A stretch of 5,002 nt of DNA, from positions 1 through 5,002 of the forward strand of contig JAFXHP010000063.1 in assembly GCA_017536285.1 (NCBI GenBank), in the 5' to 3' direction. The DNA is from Clostridia bacterium. GTDB taxonomy: Bacteria > Bacillota_A > Clostridia > UMGS1883 > HGM11501. Both the position numbers and the translations under genes were made by a program. The notes below the pieces were generated by a model, which made no database searches, was not told the DNA's origin, and was given only the letters and a program-made list of their open reading frames with translations. How positions within the stretch are numbered: the stretch's first letter is position 1; the number at the start of each line of letters is the position of its first letter. Below are positions 1 through 5,002 of the stretch, piece after piece.

Positions 1-1
1 A

Positions 2-877
2 AAATACTGGGAAATATGGAATGAGCCTGAAGGAAAGGCTATGTGGAACGCACCGTTTTCAGAATACTGCCGTTTATATGATATTACAAGCAAGCACTTA
101 AAGGAGTGCTTTGGCGATAAAATAAAGGTGGGTGGTTATGCCTCCTGCGGATTTTACGCCCTTGATAAGGATCTTGAAATGACGGGAATCGGCCTTGATC
201 CTTCCAACACTATGGAACGTTATATACAAAACTTCTACACCTTTATGGAGTATGTGTCGGAGCACAAATGCCCTCTTGACTTTTTCTCCTGGCATTCCTA
301 TTCTGCCGTTCACGATGTTAAAAGATATGCTTCTTATTGTCACAGCGTTCTTGAAAAATTCGGCTACGGCAATATTGAAGAAATCATAAACGAGTGGAAC
401 CCCTGCCATACCATAAAAAATAAACGTGGCGGCTGGGCGGCGGCACAAAACCTTGCGATGATGCTGGGTATGCAGAAGTCTTCCGTCACTATGATGCATT
501 ATTACGATGCACAAATAAGCTATTCAATTTTCTCGGGAATGTTTAATCCCGACCTGGGAATTCCTTATCCCAACTACTACGGCTTTATGTCCTTTAACAG
601 TTTATATAAGCTTAAAGACGAGGTTTTCACAGAAACGGACGATGAAAATTTATTCATAGCCGGTGCGACAAACGGAAATAAAAAGGTTCTTGTTATGTCA
701 AACATCAACAATAAGGAAATAACGGCAGAGTTTGACATAACCGGGGCGGATGTTTCAGACGTTGACATATTTATGATAAATGACGAATACACTTACACGC
801 TTACAGGCAAGGAAATAGTTGACGGAAAGCTTGTAATTCCCGCCAACACCTGCGTGGAAATTAAATTTTATAATTAA
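2..877 (+). CDS. GH39-like glycoside hydrolase (clan GH-A), 5'-truncated by window edge
   Basis: Probably a retaining exo-glycosidase of the GH39/beta-xylosidase type. The frame is open from base 2, and its first codons read KYWEIWNEPE, the clan GH-A acid/base motif (catalytic Glu at 23-25). The ATG at 41 is therefore internal, not the start. The predicted nucleophile is the Glu of IINEWN (392-394), 123 residues later. Other shared landmarks are GGYASCGFYAL and FSWHSY. After the barrel comes a beta-rich tail ending in CVEIKFYN, as expected for the C-terminal beta-sandwich of GH39 enzymes. 291 residues are visible; alignment with the next gene suggests about 150 N-terminal residues lie upstream. 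Compared with that paralogue, the loop after NEPE is about 6 residues shorter and the stretch after NEWN differs, so substrate preference may differ. GH39 also includes iduronidases and arabinobiosidases, so xylosidase activity is not assured. Fold and catalytic residues are well supported; substrate is unknown. Confidence 0.85.
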   Translation, partial: KYWEIWNEPEGKAMWNAPFSEYCRLYDITSKHLKECFGDKIKVGGYASCGFYALDKDLEMTGIGLDPSNTMERYIQNFYTFMEYVSEHKCPLDFFSWHSYSAVHDVKRYASYCHSVLEKFGYGNIEEIINEWNPCHTIKNKRGGWAAAQNLAMMLGMQKSSVTMMHYYDAQISYSIFSGMFNPDLGIPYPNYYGFMSFNSLYKLKDEVFTETDDENLFIAGATNGNKKVLVMSNINNKEITAEFDITGADVSDVDIFMINDEYTYTLTGKEIVDGKLVIPANTCVEIKFYN

Positions 878-881
878 GGAG
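876..881 (+). promoter_or_regulatory. Ribosome binding site overlapping upstream stop codon
   Basis: AAGGAG lies 7 nt before the ATG at 889. Its first two bases are the last two of the TAA stop (875-877) of the upstream GH39-like gene. With no room for a promoter or terminator in the 11-nt gap, the two GH39-like genes are almost certainly co-transcribed and possibly translationally coupled. Confidence 0.85.
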
Positions 882-888
882 AGTTTTT

Positions 889-2235
889 ATGAACAGTGTA
901 AAGGTTGACTTTTCCAAAATTAAAGGCGAAATAAAGGCACTTCACGGTGTATGCTGTGCACCCTATTCCATTAATGCCGGCCCCAATCAGGGAGCGATTG
1001 ACAAATACTTCAAACAGGGGCATATTCCTTATTGCCGTCTTCACGACTGCACGGGTGGCTATGGCGGAACATACTTTATTGACATCCCCAATGTGTTCCC
1101 CGATTTTGATGCGGACGAAAACGATCCCGCAAACTATGACTTTCATTACAGCGATGAATACATAAAGGCAATCCAGGATTCAGGCTGCGAAGCTTATTAC
1201 CGCCTTGGTGTTACAATCGAGTGGGGAAGCAAGAAGTATTCTTCTGTTATGCCTTCTGACTTTTCAAAGTGGGCACGTGTCTGCGAGCATATCATTATGC
1301 ACTATAACAAGGGCTGGGCAGACGGCTTTGAATATGACCTTAAATACTGGGAAATATGGAACGAGCCCGAAAACCCCGGCAATCAGTGGGGGCCCTGCCA
1401 GTGGAGCGGAACAAAAGAAGAGTTTTATGACCTTTACAGAGTATCTTCCAAATACCTTAAGGAAAAGTTTCCTGAAATCAAAATCGGAGGCTATGGCTCT
1501 TGCGGCTTTTACGCTGTTACAAGGGAAAAAATTCCTGAAGGACATAAGACCTTTGTGCCTTACTTCACAGATTTCCTCAAAATGATAAAGGAAGAAAATC
1601 TTCCTCTTGACTTCTATTCCTGGCATATCTATACAGGCGACGAGCTTGAATTACTTGCTCACGCAAAGTATGTAAGGGAAACTCTTGATTCATACGGTCT
1701 TAATGAGACTGAGTCTCATCTTAACGAATGGAATATTCACGCCGAGGGAAGAGGCTTCCCCTCTAAGCACACAATGGAAGGGGCAAGCTTTAATGCAGCA
1801 GTTCTTTCAATGCTTCAGGAAACTCCCTATCTTGATAAGGCGATGTATTATGCTTTCCAGTACAGGACCGGCTATAACGGATTTACTAATCCCATCACTC
1901 ATGAAGCACAGTATCCATGGTACTCCTTCGTTGCATTCGGCGAGCTTTATTCCCTTAAAAATCACGTTGATGTAGCTGTGGAAGGTGAGCACATCTATGC
2001 CACTGCGGCAACCAACGGAAAAACTTCCGGCCTTCTTTTATCGAACTTCAAAAACGAGGATGGCGTGATTAAAACCGAGCTTTCGGGAATCCCCGAAAAT
2101 GCAACGGTTACACTTTACCGTATAAGAGAGGGAGAAATGCTTAAGGAGGATTTCTCTGTTTCAGCATCAGGTAATCTAATGCTTAAGATAAACCTTCCCT
2201 TGTGGCAGGTTGCATACTTAAAAATAGAAGAGTAA
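889..2235 (+). CDS. GH39-like glycoside hydrolase (clan GH-A), complete
   Basis: A 448-residue enzyme predicted to cleave a beta-linked (or alpha-L-linked) terminal sugar with retention of configuration. The N-terminus (MNSVKVDFSK) has no signal peptide, so it is likely cytoplasmic. A (beta/alpha)8 barrel is indicated by LHGVCCAPYS near residue 18, RLHDC at 50-54, WEIWNEPE with acid/base Glu159, GGYGSCGFY at 200-208, SWHIY at 244-248 and HLNEWN with nucleophile Glu280. The 121-residue spacing between the two Glu resembles characterised GH39 beta-xylosidases (about 160 and 277 from memory of the family). Residues from about 365 to the end look like a beta-sandwich (HIYATAATNG, LLLSNF). The length is slightly under the roughly 500 residues usual for bacterial GH39. 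The start is fixed by AAGGAG 7 nt upstream. It follows a diverged paralogue by 11 nt and is closed by a hairpin terminator 4 nt past the stop. GH39-like is the best call; another clan GH-A family is possible. Confidence 0.85.
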   Translation: MNSVKVDFSKIKGEIKALHGVCCAPYSINAGPNQGAIDKYFKQGHIPYCRLHDCTGGYGGTYFIDIPNVFPDFDADENDPANYDFHYSDEYIKAIQDSGCEAYYRLGVTIEWGSKKYSSVMPSDFSKWARVCEHIIMHYNKGWADGFEYDLKYWEIWNEPENPGNQWGPCQWSGTKEEFYDLYRVSSKYLKEKFPEIKIGGYGSCGFYAVTREKIPEGHKTFVPYFTDFLKMIKEENLPLDFYSWHIYTGDELELLAHAKYVRETLDSYGLNETESHLNEWNIHAEGRGFPSKHTMEGASFNAAVLSMLQETPYLDKAMYYAFQYRTGYNGFTNPITHEAQYPWYSFVAFGELYSLKNHVDVAVEGEHIYATAATNGKTSGLLLSNFKNEDGVIKTELSGIPENATVTLYRIREGEMLKEDFSVSASGNLMLKINLPLWQVAYLKIEE

Positions 2236-2239
2236 AATT

Positions 2240-2275
2240 AAAGGCGGTACTTTTAATGAGTGCCGCCTTTCTTTA
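2240..2275 (+). terminator. Intrinsic (Rho-independent) terminator after the GH39-like pair
   Basis: A 12-bp stem, AAAGGCGGTACT (2240-2251) pairing with AGTGCCGCCTTT (2259-2270), has one T-G wobble and a 7-nt loop (TTTAATG). It is followed by CTTTA, so the run from 2268 reads TTTCTTTAT, a slightly interrupted U-tract. It begins 4 nt after the stop of the upstream gene. The A-rich 5' flank may let it work weakly in reverse as well. It should end the GH39-like transcript, though the imperfect U-tract may allow some read-through into the GH36-like genes. Confidence 0.8.
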
Positions 2276-2279
2276 TGCA

Positions 2280-2307
2280 GGTGACAAAATTACATGTTTT
2301 GGTGACA
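2280..2307 (+). repeat. GGTGACA direct repeats with 21-bp period; possible regulator site
   Basis: GGTGACA occurs at 2280-2286 and again at 2301-2307, same orientation, start-to-start distance 21 bp (about two helical turns). This places both copies on the same DNA face, the geometry expected for AraC/XylS-type activators, which commonly regulate Firmicute glycan genes. The repeats lie between the terminator and the GH36-like start, where an operator would be expected. The half-site is only 7 bp and no regulator gene is visible, so the assignment is inferred. Confidence 0.35.
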
Positions 2308-2329
2308 TATTTCTATTGCTTTTTTTTAT
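2302..2329 (+). promoter_or_regulatory. Candidate sigma-A-type promoter for the GH36-like pair
   Basis: GTGACA (2302-2307, 5/6 to TTGACA) is followed after 16 bp by TTTTAT (2324-2329, 4/6 to TATAAT). This would start transcription near 2336 and leave a leader of about 30 nt before the GTG at 2365. The -35 overlaps the second GGTGACA repeat, consistent with a regulator bound at or next to it. An alternative pair, TTGCTT (2316-2321) and TATACT (2339-2344) at 17 bp, has a better -10 but would start transcription at the ribosome site itself, so it is less likely. Both matches are weak in AT-rich DNA. Confidence 0.3.
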
Positions 2330-2348
2330 GCAAAGCGGTATACTTAAA

Positions 2349-2358
2349 AAAGGAGGTG
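2349..2358 (+). promoter_or_regulatory. Very strong ribosome binding site that fixes the GTG start
   Basis: AAAGGAGGTG is essentially a full complement of the 16S rRNA 3' end. Its AGGAGGT core (2351-2357) ends 7 nt before GTG at 2365, the same spacing as for the two ATG starts nearby. An in-frame GTG at 2356 lies within the site and is excluded. This decides the start of the first GH36-like gene against the more upstream in-frame ATG at 2260. Confidence 0.85.
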
Positions 2359-2364
2359 GGATTT

Positions 2365-3915
2365 GTGTCCGGAAATTTGTTTAAGTGGCTTGACTATTGC
2401 GATGATATAAGATATTACTGCGACGACGAAGAGGGCAGAGGAGACGTAAAAGTTAAGTTTTATTCCCACGGCGAAACGATGGAAATGTATGTTGCCGCAG
2501 AAAAAAGCCGTGTGCGGAAGATTGAACTGAGATGGAAAAGAAAAACGGAGCATCCCGTATATGTTTTAGGCGATTCCTGGGAGAGAGCCTGCGGAAACCT
2601 TTTCTGGCAACCATTGAACGGGGACAGGGCTATGCCCTGGTATTTCCTGGCAACTGACGGAAGCAGGACATTGGGTGTAGGTGTTAAGACAGGAGCATCA
2701 AGTTACGTATGCTTTTCGTGTGATGCCTCAGGCATAACGGCATCGGTTGATTTACGGTGCGGCGGAGTCGGAGTTGACCTTGCCGGAAGAGAAATTCTTG
2801 CCTGCACCTTTGTAAGCAAAGTATATTACGATATTTCTCAATTCGATGCAGCGAAAGAATTCTGCCGCCTTTTATGTGACAATCCCATACTTCCGAAGGA
2901 ACCTGTTTACGGCGGCAATAACTGGTATTATGCCTACGGGAAATCAAGCTATGAAGAAATTATGGCAGATGCCCGTTTGATAGCACACCTTGCGGGAGAC
3001 AACAAAAACCGTCCCTTTATGGTAATAGATGACGGCTGGCAGATGAATCCCTGCGACGGACCATGGCTACCCAATGAAAAGTTTGGCGACATGAAAAAGA
3101 TTGCCGACGAATTCAAAGCTATGGGTGTACGCCCTGGAATATGGTTCCGCCCACTTATGAATACCGCTGTTCAGGCGGAGCATCCCGACTGGTGTCTTGT
3201 CAGAGGAAATTCGCGGTGTCTGGATCCGTCTCATCCCGAGGTTAAGAAGCTGATAAAGGAAGATGTTGAAAGAATAAAAAGCTGGGGCTTTGAGCTTATC
3301 AAGCACGATTTTACTAACTTTGATGTAAACGGAAGCTATTCGTATGACCTTAAAGGAAGCATAACTAATTTTACGGGATGGTCATTTTATGATAATAAAA
3401 AGACCGGTGCGGAAATTTTAAGGGAGCTTTATAAGCTCATAAAGGAAACGGCCGGGGACATATACATTATCGGCTGTAACACATCACCTCACCTTTGTGC
3501 AGGATATGTGGAGATAAACCGCGTGGGAAATGACACCAGCGGTAAGATGTGGAACTATAACAGAAAGAACGGACTTAATGCCCTTGCCTTCAGGCTTTGT
3601 CAGGACAATGCTTTTTACAAGGTGGATGCCGACTGTGTGGGAATATTTGGAGATAACATCCCCTGGGAATTAAACCGTCAGTGGCTTGATATTTTGTCGA
3701 AAAGCGGAACCCCTCTTTTCGTGGCAGTCGAGCCTTCGGCTATGACTCCGCAAATGGAAAAGGACTTAAAGGAAGCCTTCAGAATAAATTCCCTTCAGGA
3801 GGATGTGGCAGAGCCACTTGACTGGATGTATAACACCAGCCCTCAAAACTGGATGATAAACGGACAAAGACGTGAATATGACTTTTTTATGGGAGAATAT
3901 CCCGAGATAAAATAA
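2365..3915 (+). CDS. GH36-like glycosidase (alpha-galactosidase superfamily, clan GH-D), complete
   Basis: A 516-residue enzyme from a GTG start, predicted to hydrolyse terminal alpha-galactosides or a related alpha-linked sugar with retention. Residues 1-170 look like the beta-rich N-terminal domain (MPWYFLATDG, DLRCGGVGVDL). The barrel starts near 173 with NNWYYAYG (185-192) and the GH36 hallmark IDDGWQ (Asp222, Asp223, Trp225). RPGIWFRP (256-263) and LDPSHPEV (286-293) follow. LIKHDF carries the likely nucleophile Asp315, and VGNDTSG the likely acid/base Asp390. VDADCVG (420-426) and SGTPLF follow. It ends about 90 residues after VDADCVG, so the usual C-terminal beta-domain seems absent; typical GH36 alpha-galactosidases run about 700 residues. 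There is no signal peptide with this start, so it is probably cytoplasmic. The start is set by an ideal ribosome site and by N-terminal alignment to the next gene. Raffinose-synthase-like or alpha-N-acetylgalactosaminidase specificity cannot be excluded. Confidence 0.82.
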   Translation: MSGNLFKWLDYCDDIRYYCDDEEGRGDVKVKFYSHGETMEMYVAAEKSRVRKIELRWKRKTEHPVYVLGDSWERACGNLFWQPLNGDRAMPWYFLATDGSRTLGVGVKTGASSYVCFSCDASGITASVDLRCGGVGVDLAGREILACTFVSKVYYDISQFDAAKEFCRLLCDNPILPKEPVYGGNNWYYAYGKSSYEEIMADARLIAHLAGDNKNRPFMVIDDGWQMNPCDGPWLPNEKFGDMKKIADEFKAMGVRPGIWFRPLMNTAVQAEHPDWCLVRGNSRCLDPSHPEVKKLIKEDVERIKSWGFELIKHDFTNFDVNGSYSYDLKGSITNFTGWSFYDNKKTGAEILRELYKLIKETAGDIYIIGCNTSPHLCAGYVEINRVGNDTSGKMWNYNRKNGLNALAFRLCQDNAFYKVDADCVGIFGDNIPWELNRQWLDILSKSGTPLFVAVEPSAMTPQMEKDLKEAFRINSLQEDVAEPLDWMYNTSPQNWMINGQRREYDFFMGEYPEIK

Positions 3916-3920
3916 GGAGG
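3914..3920 (+). promoter_or_regulatory. Ribosome binding site overlapping upstream stop codon
   Basis: AAGGAGG sits 7 nt before the ATG at 3928 and shares two bases with the TAA stop (3913-3915) of the first GH36-like gene. This is the same stop/ribosome-site overlap seen between the two GH39-like genes. It marks the GH36-like pair as one transcription unit and fixes the start of the second copy. Confidence 0.85.
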
Positions 3921-3927
3921 AATAAAA

Positions 3928-5002
3928 ATGGTAGATATTTTAAGAAATCCCGACCTTGTTAAAATTTACTGCGACGAGGAAAATGTTGACACAAAGGTAG
4001 AGTTTGAAACGGAAGGCAGAAAATTAAAGATTTTTGTTACGGCAAATGAAAGCCGCCCCAGAATGATTTGTCTTCGCTGGTACTATAAAACCGAAGAAGC
4101 CGTTTCTGTTATGGGCGATAAGTGGGAGAGAGCTTACGGCGATATGACCTGGCACTCGCTTAACGGCGAAACCTTTATGCCCTGGTACTTTATTGTAAAT
4201 AACGGAAAAGACAATGCATGCTGCGGCGTAATGACAGGCTGCTCAAGCTTTGTGTCCTTCCAGTATGATGCTTCGGGCGTAACTGCCTGGGTTGACGTTC
4301 GCTGCGGCGGCGTTGGTGTTGATTTATCGGGACGTAGACTTCATGCCTGCACGGTGGTTTGCGAGCACTATGAAAATATGTCAGCCTTTAGTGCGGCAAA
4401 GGCGTTTTGCCGTGTGATGTGCGAAAATCCCATACTTCCCAAAGAGCCCGTTTACGGAAGTAACAACTGGTACTATGCTTACGGAAACTCAAGCTTTGAA
4501 GAAATTATTGAAGATGCACGCCTTATTTCTTCTCTTGCAGGAGAAAACAAAAACCGTCCCTTTATGGTAATTGACGACGGATGGCAGATAAATAAATGCG
4601 ACGGCCCCTGGATTCCCAATGAAAAGTACAGAGATATGAAAGAGGTTGCAGACCGTTTCAAGGAAATGGGAATCCGCCCCGGTATCTGGTTCCGTCCTCT
4701 TCACAGCTCTCCTGTTGAAAAAGAACATCCTGAATGGCTTATTAACAGAAGTGTAATGAAGTTTTTGGATCCTTCTCATCCTGAGGTTAAAAAGCTCATT
4801 AAGGAAGATATTGAAAGAATCATCGGCTGGGGCTTTGAGCTTATCAAGCACGATTTTTCCCAGTGCGATATGTTCGGTCACTTCGGATGGGACTTAAACG
4901 GAAGCATCACAAACTACAAGGATTGGTCCTTCTATGACCGTAAAAAGACAAGTGCGGAAATAACCCTTGATTTCTACCGCCTGATAAAGGAAACAGCGGG
5001 GG
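3928..5002 (+). CDS. GH36-like glycosidase paralogue, 3'-truncated by window edge
   Basis: 358 codons are visible with no stop before the window end. It is a close paralogue of the preceding enzyme: over the barrel segment from NPILPKEP (residue 167) to the end I count about 136 identical residues of 192, without gaps. It keeps NNWYYAYG, IDDGWQ (Asp216, Asp217), RPGIWFRP, LDPSHPEV and LIKHDF with the predicted nucleophile Asp309. The predicted acid/base Asp would fall near residue 384, beyond the window, so catalytic completeness cannot be checked. After the nucleophile it reads HDFSQCDMFG where the first copy has HDFTNFDVNG, and other changes cluster around 268-284, so the active-site rim may differ. 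No signal peptide (MVDILRNPDLVKIYC) and many cysteines (CCGVMTGC, CRVMC) suggest a cytoplasmic enzyme. The ATG is set by AAGGAGG 7 nt upstream. The family call is firm; whether the two copies differ in substrate is unknown. Confidence 0.83.
   Translation, partial: MVDILRNPDLVKIYCDEENVDTKVEFETEGRKLKIFVTANESRPRMICLRWYYKTEEAVSVMGDKWERAYGDMTWHSLNGETFMPWYFIVNNGKDNACCGVMTGCSSFVSFQYDASGVTAWVDVRCGGVGVDLSGRRLHACTVVCEHYENMSAFSAAKAFCRVMCENPILPKEPVYGSNNWYYAYGNSSFEEIIEDARLISSLAGENKNRPFMVIDDGWQINKCDGPWIPNEKYRDMKEVADRFKEMGIRPGIWFRPLHSSPVEKEHPEWLINRSVMKFLDPSHPEVKKLIKEDIERIIGWGFELIKHDFSQCDMFGHFGWDLNGSITNYKDWSFYDRKKTSAEITLDFYRLIKETAG

Noticed and set aside
41..43. ATG at 41 as the start of the first gene
   Set aside because: The frame is open upstream to base 2 and encodes the conserved KYWEIWNEPE acid/base motif; starting at 41 would delete a catalytic residue, and no ribosome site precedes it.
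98..514. Minus-strand ORF of 138 codons opposite the first GH39-like gene (also 1264-1626 and 4489-4881)
   Set aside because: They lie wholly opposite genes with clear family motifs, have no recognisable domains or ribosome sites, and look like codon-bias shadows.
2286..2300. Palindrome-like AAAATTACATGTTTT between the GGTGACA repeats
   Set aside because: Only the central ACATGT is self-complementary; the flanks do not pair in register, as expected for AT-rich spacer DNA.
2320..2327. T8 tract as a second terminator
   Set aside because: There is no GC-rich hairpin immediately upstream; it is more simply part of the AT-rich promoter region.
2330..2345. Possible CcpA (cre) site at TGCAAAGCGGTATAC
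   Set aside because: It resembles the TGNAANCG...CA consensus only if one extra base is allowed before the central CG, and the right half does not match.
2202..2384. Small hydrophobic + strand ORF (60 residues) spanning the intergenic gap
   Set aside because: It starts with GTG inside the upstream gene, has no ribosome site, runs through the terminator hairpin and overlaps the real start of the next gene in another frame.

Overview
The window is a stretch of glycoside-hydrolase genes, all on the + strand, from what looks like an anaerobic gut-type Firmicute (Clostridia). That guess rests on moderate-to-low GC, strong AAGGAG(G) ribosome sites just before each start, liberal AGA/ATA/TTA codon use, and cytosolic-looking, cysteine-rich enzymes without signal peptides. 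The lineage is an inference; no marker gene is present.

Layout. (1) 2-877: the C-terminal two thirds of a clan GH-A, GH39-like glycosidase whose start lies upstream of the window. (2) 889-2235: a complete GH39-like paralogue, 11 nt downstream, with its ribosome site overlapping the previous stop codon. (3) 2236-2364: the only sizeable intergenic gap (129 nt). It holds a strong hairpin terminator (2240-2275), two GGTGACA direct repeats exactly 21 bp apart, weak promoter-like hexamers and a near-perfect ribosome site. (4) 2365-3915: a complete GH36-like (clan GH-D, alpha-galactosidase superfamily) enzyme that starts at GTG. (5) 3928-5002: a second GH36-like paralogue, 12 nt downstream, cut off by the window end before its predicted acid/base residue.

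The picture is two back-to-back tandem paralogue pairs, GH39-like x2 then GH36-like x2, probably two transcription units of one glycan-utilisation locus. With no export signals visible, the enzymes probably act in the cytoplasm on imported oligosaccharides: a retaining beta-type exo-glycosidase pair and a retaining alpha-galactosidase-like pair. Exact substrates cannot be read from the sequence. No transporter, regulator, RNA gene, mobile element or CRISPR array is visible. I see no clear sign of a wholly new kind of system; the notable points are the doubled architecture, the short GH36-like form, and the operator-like repeats in the gap.
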